Shown one piece after another: positions 45,001 through 56,300 of a DNA stretch of 64,000 nucleotides. A model generated the notes under the pieces. That model was not told where the DNA came from. It was given only the letters and a program-made list of their open reading frames with translations, and searched no databases. This stretch comes from Haliclystus octoradiatus (lineage: Eukaryota > Cnidaria > Staurozoa > Stauromedusae > Haliclystidae). Every line of letters begins with the position of its first letter. The first letter of the stretch is position 1. Made by a program: the position numbers and the translations under genes. The stretch lies in contig OU744452.1 in assembly GCA_916610825.1 (NCBI GenBank), positions 903,543 to 967,542 on the forward strand, in the 5' to 3' direction.

Positions 45001-47867
45001 GTTACTCTTCCAAAGCTCCTTAATAAAATTCCCAAGTGCAGGGATAGGTTGCAACTTGACAGTACGATGACATCAAAACACAATCTTAGAATTTGATATT
45101 TCAAACTCCTGTCCTAACCGTAATCCAAGCTATTTAATGAATTCAATAATCTCACTCTCTCAATATCTTTATTAACGTTTATTCGCGTTTGTGTATTTAT
45201 TTCCTAGGTATTCTTTGTACTTAGAAAAAAGAAAGCACAACTTAGTTTCCTTCATGTATATCATCACAGTACGATGCCGTTAATCTGGTGGATCGGTGTC
45301 AAATGGGTGGCAGGCGGACAATGTGAGCATTCTTTGTGATATGTTACTAAGTTTATAACTAAGTGACTGAGGATTGCTAATTATTATACTATATTGTAAT
45401 TTGAAGTTGCGAAAATTTACGGTACCTATTCCTTGAATAATATACAATAGAAGCTGTCCTAGCTGACACCTAAAGGTCTGCTGTTGACGATTTCAATTAC
45501 CACTGCTGTAAGCGGACACTGTCTAACGCGGATATCAGACACCTTTTTAAGACTTTTACTGTCAGATATCCTGTCTTAACGGACAACTTCCTGTTTATGA
45601 TATCATTTTCTACAGAATGTCAAACAGTTTATGAAGGAACCTTATTTTAAGGTTTTTATCACCACTGCCTCAGAGTTTGTTTCTTAACAGAGGTTCCAGA
45701 GAGAATCTTGAACTTGAACACAGACAATTCCCCCTATGCCCTCCCCTAAGAGGAGGCTTACCTCAGCTCAGATGGCAGACCAACCGGACTTTAGATCTGA
45801 TCGACTGTGATTCAAATTCCCAAAAGGTCAACTCAGCTTTGACTTTATCTAAAAACATCAAATGAGTACCACCGTCTTCTGATGGCGGATGAAATGGTCC
45901 AGAGGGAATTGCATTATGAGTAGCTGCGGAGCATCATTGTGCATTGACAGTCGATACCTTTCTGCCATCTATCTGAAATCTGCAATATGTTGATCTGCAG
46001 TGCCGCGGCTGAGATCAATAAAGAGCATTTACAATTGTTGCTCTTAGCGAAAAGAGGAACTCATCTAGAAATAGAGGAATGGTACAAATGCCTTCAATGG
46101 GATGATACCGTCTCAAATATTACCACACTCCCCTACGGAAAAATGTTTCAAAACCAGTTGATGACTAAATCAAATATAACCCATCTATAACAGTATAATA
46201 TCAGCCAGTCACACTGTGTCCATTATACGACTTACCTCTCTATATCAACCGCCTGCACTTGTACGTTCATGGCTGCTGTCAAGAGGTAAAAAAGAGGTAT
46301 GATGTCGTATTCAACTCTAATGATAACGTATTTTCTTTTTTAGCTACTTATGCTGCATTCATCAACGCCTTTGTCCATGTGATTATGTACTTTTACTATG
46401 CTATGGCAGCCCTTGGCCCTCATTACCAGAAATTTCTTTGGTGGAAAAAATATCTCACTCAAATGCAATTGGTAGGTTTCCATTAGAACAAAATTCTGAT
46501 TATTTCACATTTTTTGATGGACTCAACACAGAGGGTTATATTTGTATCCAATATTCAATCAGCTCAGAACGGTTACAATATTATGTCATGGAAAATAATG
46601 AATGAAGAAATTCTTGAAAAATCAATTAAACGCGTCATTCTGACAATCAATAACCTCGCCTGGAAGAACGTGACTGAATGATGTATTCGTGTATTCACAT
46701 AGTGAGGTAGCAGGGTAGAGTCTGATCTGTTATGTATATTTCAAGTTGAATAATTCAGAGCTCTCTGGCGGTCAAAAATAGTGTTTTCTTTGCGATCGTG
46801 ACTGGAATGATCTAGGGGAACAAACAAAAAGCCAAGCTGCTACCAAGTCTGTTAGTGAGTGTATGATTTATCAGTGCCTGTAGCAAATCAAACGAAAAAG
46901 GGGAATATTTTAGCTGGTATATATGTGATTCAACTCCTCTGAAGGGTTCAACTCAGCCTGTGATTGGTCTGTTGCGTTGCGTCTAAGATGGTGGCAGTAC
47001 TCGTAGCAGACTGAGACACTGCTTGGAGAATGGTATTGAGCGGTTGATGTCTAATATCACCTGACATCAAAAGTATTTCAGCAGATGCCAGGGGATATAA
47101 TTAGGAAGCAGAAACCATTGTTTTACACAGTTTAACAGTGTTCTTAGTTATTTAAGATCTGCATAATCTTCATCCGCAATAATATTTGTAAATTCATCAG
47201 TTTGCTTTGATTAAAATCATTCTTCTTCCTTTGTATGTTGTAATTTGGTAGACGGCTAGTGAGAAAAAGCAAGTCAAATTCAAAGTCAGAATTATTCCAT
47301 ATTCTTTAGATATTTGAAATTTCCTCTTTTTTTTAATATGTACCATTACCACGTACATATGATTTCTTTTCCTTTTTTCTGCTTCTTGAGTTAATCTTAA
47401 TTGTTTATTTTAAATGTTAATTTACATTTGAATATTAATTTATCAACTATTTGTATTTTTATACTTTGTGTATGTCTTGCCTTCTCTGATGGTTTGTGAC
47501 AATTCGGTTCCCTTTTTAATTATCATTTTAGATTCAATTCTGCTTCGCTCTCGGCCATGCTGTTTACTCATATTACATTCAATGTCCTTTTCCAAATTGG
47601 ATGTATTTTGCATTGATGGGGTATATGGTGTCATTCCTTATCTTATTTGGTAATTTCTATATTCAGTCTTACATCAAAGGTAAACGGCTACCAGTAGCCG
47701 GATATAAACAATCATTACGGAGTAACGGTGAAATGAACGGATCTACTTCAGTAGCCAATCATTTCAATATGCAAACATTTCACGAGGTCAGATCAATTAA
47801 TAACGGTAGTGCCTCAATAGATCATAACAACATATGTAATGGAGATACACATATTAAAAGTGACTAA
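36062..47867 (+). CDS. ELOVL4-like: ELOVL4-like very-long-chain fatty acid elongase, 7 exons, complete
   Basis: Exons 36062-36116, 36638-36828, 37459-37539, 44509-44565, 45208-45322, 46344-46471, 47532-47867; all GT-AG, phases consistent, 320 aa. Motifs in order: KVIELFDT (KxxExxDT), the histidine box HVYHH at 144-148, [12 protein letters not shown] (NxxxHxxMYxYY) and TQMQLIQ (TxxQxxQ), all signatures of ELOVL enzymes. Several membrane segments are visible. Length and the [11 protein letters not shown] region fit the ELOVL4 group. The enzyme is the ER 3-ketoacyl-CoA synthase that condenses malonyl-CoA with long acyl-CoA. The C-terminus ends HIKSD, without a clear dilysine retrieval signal. 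Intron 3 (about 7 kb) is mostly a minisatellite. An acceptor at 36048-36049 suggests a 5' UTR intron. Confidence 0.95.
37163..37350 (-). mobile_element. tRNA-derived SINE
   Basis: On the minus strand, an A-box-like TGGTTAGGGTGTTGG (forward 37321-37335) is followed by a B box GGTTCAATC (forward 37291-37299), the pol III promoter of a tRNA head. The body continues TTTGGCGTCAGGAAGGGCAT then CCGGC, a tail motif known from RTE-mobilised SINEs. A second, diverged copy is at 4927-5107. It is located in ELOVL intron 2. Confidence 0.75.
38146..44335. repeat. ~6.2 kb minisatellite of 77/83-bp palindromic units in ELOVL intron 3
   Basis: A degenerate beginning (38146-38480) leads into a homogeneous array up to 44335. 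The basic unit is 77 bp: it opens TTCATGAACCTAAATTGACA and ends TTGTATGTTG. A longer 83-bp form adds one TCATGA-type hexamer. Length divided by unit size gives about 75 copies. Every unit carries the perfect 18-bp palindrome TCATGAACTAGTTCATGA. ACAATTCATGAAC and GTTCATGAATTGT also form a longer foldback within the unit. Variant units (ending GAATGGAATG; CACAGACA; TTCATAATCATG; GCAAGTG) recur in fixed order, showing higher-order duplication. No long reading frame exists. Confidence 0.97.
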
Positions 47868-48091
47868 ACGAACGGTCAATAGTGAAACTTATGAGTGATG
47901 ATAGCATATTTACAACTTTATGCAAAAGATTTTTCGTAGCTCAGAATTTTACGCATCTGGAGTATCATCACAATGCGTTAGGACGGTATTATTTATTGTG
48001 GTTTGTCCTATATGGCGTTCAGAATATATTAAAAACAGTATATTCCAAACTTCAGTTCACAGATCTGTCTAAATACTTATCTAAATATTAA

Positions 48092-49723
48092 TCGTAGCAC
48101 CGTCTTTTTTTCATTTCTTTATATTCTAATTAGTCGTTTATAAAATTTGCAATTTTCTTAAAAAAGCATGATTTCTATATCAAAGGCCCTTCTTTAGTAA
48201 ATCTTTACTTTGTAGTTTATGATTTGAAATGAATTTATACTGTGTCTTAATATAGCAGACTTACTTGCGCGATAGCAGTGTGTGAAATAATGCGGTCAGT
48301 AATACGTAATGCGTCACGTGATAATAATCGACCAATCGTAAAAATAGAAAAATGAAATCGATTGGTCGATTATATGGTTGAAATCCGTTCAATTTCTTAT
48401 GGCGGAAAGCGGATACTTGCGTTTATGTTGCATTAAAATTCACGTTATATTAATATAATCCAAACCTGATATGTTAAGTGTTGACTAAAACAGTATTTGA
48501 ATAGAACTGGTGTATTTAAAAAGTTATCTGATCTTACACACCCCAAATGCAATATATTTTCGCTGGTTTAGCCGGTAAGACAATCCAACTCTGAAACCAA
48601 CTAAAGTACGTAGATTTATTCATAGCAATAAATCAACGCAAAATATAAGACATATTTATTCCAACTATTGAGGTGTAAAATTATGAACATTAATATATAG
48701 GTAATAACTTGGTAAATATTTTTAATCTTAATCTACAATTCTCAATCGGATTAACAAGTGATGGAGTACTTGTATGCTGAAATACCTAAGTTACGTAATT
48801 TATTTCATCTTTCCTTCCAGCTGGGGTTAAGACTATTTTTCATTTTTATCAGTTATATAACTGATAGCATAAACACACCGACTTCACGAGGCTGGAATTT
48901 GTCAATAATTATAGTCCCACAATATTAGTAGTGTCTGTCTGTGGTATTACCAGATGCATGGTATATTATTATTCAACTAATTCTCTATTTGTGTAAATGC
49001 CGAAATAGCGCTGACTTTACATCACATTTCATGATTAAGGTTCTCGAAACCAAACTAATCGCTTCCTACATACATATCGAATTGTAATAGACTCTATAAA
49101 ATAAAGTGCACGATGAAACAACGCCATAATAAATTATACATTATTACTTCTACGCTGTAGTACATCTATCTATACTCTGATGGTGATGCAGTGATCGTCT
49201 GTAATAATATCTTTGGCAATGACGTCATATTAATATAACCGTTTCAATGGGAAATGACCTAATCTTGTGCAGTAATCTAGTTAGCATAAATTATTCAAAT
49301 TTTAGTCGTTTTGAAGTAATGGCATTTGTTCGCATTGTATACATTCACTGGATTACCAAATGATTGACGTAGGCACATTTAGAGGCACTAATTATTGTTA
49401 CGTATAACGCTTTGTTATAACTCTGTCAGTATTTTGTGAACGTCTTCTACGATAAGATATGTAGTTCCCTATTCCCTTTAAAAACGCTCCTCAGCGCTGC
49501 TGATTACATTTTGACACAAAAAACAGGCCGTGAAATTATCTTGCAATGTGTCGTACTCTACTACTTTCATATAATGTATAATATAGATATTATTACGTCA
49601 CTGCAAGATCCGTCCTCGTTACAGATCACAGAAAGAGTGATTTAATGCTTCACGAAAAATCTTTTTACATAAAAATAACTACCCTACAACTGATGATGTA
49701 TACCATTTTGTTAGTTAAACACG
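48092..49723. other. ELOVL 3' flank and intergenic DNA
   Basis: AT-rich, no supportable gene. It includes the inverted repeat at 48324-48373. It presumably contains the 3' UTRs of the ELOVL gene (from the left) and of the unrecognised minus-strand gene (from the right); no poly(A) signals were assigned. Confidence 0.5.
48324..48373. repeat. Perfect 15-bp inverted repeat (hairpin)
   Basis: ATAATCGACCAATCG at 48324-48338 and its exact reverse complement at 48359-48373, with a 20-base A-rich loop. It holds CCAAT/ATTGG in the arms. It may be the remnant of a foldback element or a stem-loop near the ELOVL 3' end. Confidence 0.75.
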
Positions 49724-50504
49724 TTAAAAATCAATGTCATCCTTCAACGCGGTTATTATCTGCCTGAATTTCGTTCGTACTAACGCCCAGCCTCGATCTG
49801 TTCTGCTGACGTTTTGTCTCGTTACCAATGTTACGCTATTTCCATTAATTCTTTGTTCCTTCATTAGCTTCATTTTATAATAATTTGTTGTTTGTGGGTG
49901 CGTGTAATTGTTATTTATTTCATATATTGGTCTTGAGTGGGCCGTATATCCCAATTCAAAACTTGCTGATTTGCGTAATGTGTTGACGTGTTGATGCCAT
50001 GTTTTCTGTTTTGAACGCTGTCCTTCTTGATTTAGTTTGGTTTGATCAATAAATGTTATTACGTCAACTTCATCCACCCAGCTAACTCGTTTTGGTGGTC
50101 TGTTTTCAGATTTTAGACTACTTTGACTACTGTTATTGCTACTGCCCTTCAAACATGATACGGGACTCGCAACTCGACCTCTTTGAAAATATGAAAATGA
50201 TGAACTCCTTCCAAGGAGATTTAAACGATCTAATCTTTGTTCGACTAGCTCAGAAGCTGTAACGTGTAATTCTTTTTCGTCTTCGTCTATACTAGTGTGT
50301 TCGATAATAGCCTTAGTTCTATGTAAAGTCTTGTGTTTGGATAAATTCTGTCTTCTTGCAATAACCTCATTTTCGTTAGCATACATTAAATCAGTCATGT
50401 TCTCTGGATGACGAATGGAATACACTGCCGCCGCCATCCAGCCTATTTGCCACCGAGGCTGTTGCTGGGGATAATTTTCTGCCACTTTTGAAGCGTAATG
50501 GGTT
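49724..50504 (-). CDS. Unrecognised protein, last (large) coding exon, RVSW motif
   Basis: Open from a good acceptor (polypyrimidine then GCAG, exon starts 50504) to the stop at 49724, about 259 codons. The frame enters in a split codon, so one or more coding exons should lie at higher coordinates; they were not identified. An internal ATG at 50435-50437 is an alternative start. Visible features: an N-terminal QQQPRWQIGWMAAAVYSIRH segment, a Ser/Asn-rich middle, then PPKRVSWVDEVDVITFID near 130-147, whose RVSW fits the [RK]-V-x-[FW] PP1-docking pattern, and a basic C-terminus. It is hydrophilic with no membrane segment. It is not related by eye to the PPP1R15 gene beyond this short motif. I do not recognise the family. 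Confidence 0.6.
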
Positions 50505-50548
50505 CTGCAAAAAAAGATCAGATAAATGTGAAACCAAGCGCAACGATG

Positions 50549-50660
50549 ATATCATCATCATCATCATTTATTCAGAACTTGAATAACCTAAAAGCTTTTT
50601 TCACAAGACTGATTTATAAACAATACAATTTACAACAATATACTTAGATACAGGATAGAC
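50549..50660 (+). repeat. Dispersed repeat, copy 2 (ATC-rich head)
   Basis: Starts with an ATCATCATCATCATTTATTC run, continues with AACCTAAAAGCTTTTTTCAC and ends around ACAATTTACAACAATATACT. It is homologous in order to 10758-10850. Element class unknown. Confidence 0.5.
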
Positions 50661-53292
50661 ATTTGAAGAACGATTTGATTAACTTAATTATGTCATTCCG
50701 TGTAAGTGCTTCCCAAGGAGACGTTTGAAAGTTGGCCTGTTTGATATGTCCTTCATTGTAGACGGTAGATCGTTCCACTTACGAGCACCAGCATTTGAGA
50801 TATTTGAGACATGTAAATGAGATATTTCAAGCTATATTAGATAATTGAACGCGATTGTACGGATAGATTTGCAATCATTTTCAACTCCTATATAAGCAAC
50901 TATTCAAGTATCTCTTACTTTATAAAGTTCGCAGTCATCAAAATAAAAGGTGCTCTAACTTTAGATGAGATCTTGGCTTCCATTTTCGAATGTTGTTCTA
51001 GTGACTTAATGGAACTTAACTCCCGTTTTTGGATAATTCAAGCCAAAACACCTTTCTATTGTTTTGTTGGGTAGTTTTTTACTATAATTTTTTTATTTCA
51101 TATAACTTAAATAGTGTATGTGCATTTTAAAACTGAAAACGTGAGTATATTAAAATATATTACTGTCATATAAAAGGATTACAAAGTAAAATTGAATTTA
51201 AAATTATTTCTTAAATAAATCCAAGTTAACAAAATTAAATCAAATTGAATGAAAACAGATAAAGTCATTAATAGAGTAAACCACACTTTCTTTTTGCACG
51301 ATCGTGCCCATGACTAAAGTCACGTTCCCCGGTCTTCGGATGACCATTCTGATTCGTTGTAAGAGAAAATGAGCTGCTCGAGGATGATTTGTTGATGTTT
51401 TTGAGCTTTTGCCAAGAGAGGCCAGAATATTGACGACGAAGAGCGGCCTATATAATGCCGGCATTAGCAACTGGCTGAATTATGTGCTCAGTTGCTAAGC
51501 AGTTATAATGACTTGATTTTTTCTCCTCTGCCTCTTCTGTCTGTCGATCTTTTTATGTTTTTTGGAGGTGGAAAGGTGCAAGAGTGTCAACGCAAGTGAA
51601 ATCCCCAACTGAGCTCTTTAGACCAAGGAATTAGGGATTTGTTAGTTAATTTGTTGACGATTAATAGACAAATAAATGACCTCTATGTAGGAGGTTTCTG
51701 TATATTTAATCGATTTTCTTCATGACTTCGTGGGGTCCTGAGATATAGCATATCAACGTGTTTTAGAAAGCTATGTCCCCTCTGAAGTGCGTTCCCTGTA
51801 TTTATAATTATCTTTATTTCAATAAAAGTATTTTCTCAGTGCTTAATTGGACTGTCTGCCTCTACTGTTTGATTGCAGCTCCGTTGTGAATTTGTCATTT
51901 TCATTTTGTATACATTTACTTTTGATAAAAGTTGATGTTCAATGCGTTAATTAAATTGAAATTCCCAGAATACTTGAATAATTCATTAATGCAATGCAAG
52001 TTATATTATCGATCAGTTTAACAGTATCAGTACCAGGTCACGTGGAACCAATAATCTGATGTCAGCTTGTTGTTAATTATGTTGAAAATTGTCTGGAACT
52101 ACCCGGTTGAGGCATTGGACCACACCATCACTATAGGACCAGTTTGTTCTTCATGGCCGCCGACCAAGGCACTGACGCACCTTGGAATTGTTGTTTTTGC
52201 TGCCCTTGAGCAAAGCAGACGAGACCTAAAAATATTTTATATGTCGTCTGTTCGCGTCTATCCAAAGCATGGGCCATAATGCTATTGAGACTGGCCTAGA
52301 TCAAGACTGAAGTTAGCGTGCTCTTCGTGCTCGCAGACTCTCTGTAAATCGGAAACTTGGTAAAGCAGTATAGGGTCTACTACATGCAACTTACAGATCG
52401 ACTGCCTTGGTTGTAATAATTTTGATATACTCGGTGACTTACTGATCTCTAGAGCTTGCGGATAGAGGCAATATGGCTGAAATATATTTATAACTCAATT
52501 TAATTAATCATCAATAAAGATAAAAAGAGGCTTAAAAATGACGTCATTCGTAATGATGGCTTGTCGAGTGTGTGAAAATGTTGAGTTGTTGTAGTATCGT
52601 ATCGTTTAATGGACGTCGCCAGAACAGCTGCAGGATTGCCAAACAAAACGTTCTTTTGTTTTGAATATACGAAATGGATAAGAGCTCCACATTGAATATA
52701 AATTTGGAACTGCTGTGAGTTGGCAAAAGTTTTTGATTGTTTGTGGTCTATATTTGTTGTATGTCACTAAATATATATTTAACTCTTTATTAATGCGCCA
52801 TTATTGTTATTATTATTATTATTATTATTATAAATCAACAAATTGTTGTTATATGCAGCTAGAGAAGTAATGTATACATTAATTACCATATACATGTACG
52901 GCTATGTACGTAATTATACAGAATACGTTTAAAGAATTAAACGAAAGACTGTTATTAGATAACATGGTATTGATTTGTAACAAGAACTTGAAACATTATT
53001 ACGTTGCTATGAGATTTCATGGATTTGAACATACCTTTTTTGAAATCCACTTTATATCTTTTAATAATCCAAAATCTACTTTTCAAAGATACTAAAAATT
53101 CATCCCATAGAATATAATAACATAGGTATTATATATATATATATATATATATGGTGTTTGATAAAAACTATTTCTTGTTGTTATACGCCGTGTGATGCGA
53201 CTTGAATGAGTCTCTATGGTGTTTTCTCACCTTACGTTTCACATAAACGAACATCTGCGTCATTCTATCTCATGGCTGACCCGAACAACGAG

Positions 53293-53322
53293 CCAATCAA
53301 CGACAACCACCCGCTGACGTCA
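53293..53322. promoter_or_regulatory. CCAAT box and palindromic CRE
   Basis: CCAAT at 53293-53297 lies 17 bp before TGACGTCA at 53315-53322, in a relatively GC-rich patch within the AT-rich gene-poor region. This could be a promoter for either flanking gene. Motif evidence only. Confidence 0.3.
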
Positions 53323-56300
53323 CTCAGTACAGGCGTGTAGACCGAATACATGCGATCAGTCAGTCTTAGTAGATATAATTAGCCGCGTTCTACTATTTGA
53401 GAAGAGCACACGGTGCCAACGCCCTATGCTCTAACACACCCACATAATATTACTTATTGTCATTATATTAGCCGCTCTTTCTTACTGTGAGTGCCTGGTA
53501 TTAGATCGCATTGAGATCGCGTTCATCGATTTTGCATTGGAATTAATAACGTAACCAGTCGAAGCTTGACTATTAATCTATGTCAGTGATTAACCGGTTT
53601 CATTTTTATATATTTTTTTTATCTTATCTTTAAACAGCAGCTCAGCCACTGAATTGAAGTTTTGCATTACAAATACCGTAATATGGTCTCTTTCCTTTCT
53701 CCCTATTTATGATAGCATCCGTCATTCAACAGCTATTGCGTATACGAGTTAAAAAAAGAACTAATGCGTTCAGTTAAAATAGGTAGTGTGATGGAAAGTG
53801 CAGCTTGTAAGGAAGTGCGTTGAAACTCGAATCTGGTCTGCTTCTTTGCACGCGTTGATACAGTGGACTGTTTCTGAATGACTTCTTTTGGTGTCGTGCG
53901 TTTCATATAAGTGAGGTTACAGCATGGCTTCTAAATCTCCATCATGTACGGAATATCTTTGGCTCAATAACAGCTGTTAATCCCACGTGATCAGCTTGCG
54001 TTTGAAACGCTTTCTGATTGGATAAAATACATGGCGGCATAAATTACGCCACGTCGCACGATGAAATAGACATCACATGAACTGTTACCAACAGCAGCAC
54101 GGTAATAGATCCCGGGTAATAGATAAGGCATTGAGATGGTATCCTTCTACGCAATACTTACCATCATCCGGCTATGTGTTTTGTTGGATCACGATACAGC
54201 CTCCCCCCGTCAATATCACTCGCTCCATTTCAGTATTTTATCGCAGTATGGTCTACATAGTCAAGGTAGCGATGAACCGCATCCTTCAAGATTGTATTTA
54301 TCAATGGCCTAGTATAGTGAAAGTATGGTATAGATGGTAACATTATGGTACTGTTGCGCTAACATATTTGTTACAAAGAGAATGCCACACATCACAGTCG
54401 TTAGTAACTGACAAAGAATCTTGCAAAATAATTTACGTCATGAAGCATTTACCGTGCCTATGCCCTCGGCGCTCAGACTGAATCACTTCGAGGCGTTACA
54501 AAACATCATTTATGGAGTAGATATATATTATATAATATGAACAGCAGACAAATACTCTGTGTTTCGGATGTTTCTGGTCATTAGCCGTCATCACTGCTCG
54601 CCTGTTATAGCTAGGTCAAGATGAGTTAATTAATGTGGTAAAAATATTGCTTTCTAACCAGCGTAAATTGTATTTTGGAGAATTTATTCTCATGTTGAAA
54701 ATTGCTATGAGCTTTTCAAAGGTGTTTTTTGAGAATTTCAAATTTCAAATTATTACATTTCATTACGAAGTCACTATACAGAAAAAATAGAACAATCTTG
54801 AGAAATGTTTTCTTAAAATGAGATAATAACTGTTTTGGTCATTTGTAGAAGAACATATTTTCTCAAATCAAGAAAAATTGGTTTGCGGTAAACCAGAAAG
54901 TAAAGACCCAATCCAATCGTGATATTTGGAATGAAAAAGAAGAATTTCATATCCTATACAGTAGCAAAGAATTGCCGTTTTTTTTTCATGCTGGCTGAAC
55001 TGATTAATCTGGGAATTAATATTGTAGTTGGCCACATATATCAGTATCAGAAAGTAATACAAATGGCATTTGGGGGGATTTATGCTAGTGATTGAATATT
55101 GCCGCGAGCTTTTCAAATAATACTAATTATATGTATCTTTGAGTATTCCAAATTTGCAAATTGGAGCAATGCAAAGATCGTGAATTTTAATTAGTAGAAT
55201 CGTGAAAAGCAACGGTAAACAAACGGCCGCATGGATTAGATATTCTTACGTGTGAGAAATAACAACTTTTTGGAATACGGCTTTTCTCAGTGGCGGAACA
55301 CCACTGGTGACTGATTGATGATAATATAATAAGCGAATATAAAACATGCATGATCATACATCTATACATGCTAATTTGATGGTTCTAGGGTATACATTTG
55401 CCAATCTGTATATTACCAAATATTATTTGCTTTAATAGGGTCGAAGTGGCAATGTGAGATTTCGAAGCGCATTTACGTTGCTAGTTCACGATTTGAACGG
55501 GGGTTTGAATAATGTTACAAAAATATTACAATAAAAAATACAGTTTTCTATAAAATCTAAGATTACATAACGCAAGCAAAAATCCATAATAACATATTTT
55601 ATAACACGATCGTACAAGATTTTTATTCGAAATGAGAAGGAATGTTTGCGAACAAAAAACTCTAAACGCGCCGACGGTACACCATCTGATCGTAGACAGA
55701 CTGGGTCTGCATATATCCGAAACACACGGCAACAAAATTGGAACCGTGGATGACTGAGTAATCATGGTTGTTTGTGTTGATTTGTAGCCTTAAATAGAGG
55801 TTCTATGTTATTTCAGTCTCTTTGGCGTCTGAGATGTAGCATGGATGTAGCCAGCCAAGATGACAATATTGTCGGATATCGACTATCGTCTTGAAAGGGA
55901 CTAATAATAACGAAGGCTCTCAGACGCGAAATTCCACCGCCAACAAGTTGCTTGCTATTTAATTGGCTAGCTGGTCAACATTGAACCCGCCCGAATAATT
56001 GGTTTTTGATTCATCTCAAAATTACTCCCAGTGTTTACCCTGTGTTTACCAAGCGCAATTCGACATCATCTGTAAACAGACTCCAAGAATAACGCAACAG
56101 TTTTCAGCTTGAGATTAATCTGGGCAATCTAGAGACACGATCCATGCGTTTCTGCCTCGACCTATCGTGTCATGTGGATATGCTAGCGCCACTTCACACA
56201 CTGAAGTCTATAATTAGATTATCTGTCTTCATTTGAGACCCCTTTTCATAATGAAGAATTTACAAAATTTAATTTACCAGTAAAAACAGACATGTATTTA

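Noticed and set aside
45455..45545. Repeat-like 'AGCGGACACTGTCTAACGCGGAT' region in an ELOVL intron
   Set aside because: It looks like an MITE-type end, but I found no second copy with clear termini in this window, so it is not listed as a feature.
47882..48091. 69-residue plus-strand frame after ELOVL
   Set aside because: Lies just downstream of the ELOVL stop, probably in its 3' UTR; no start context or family resemblance.
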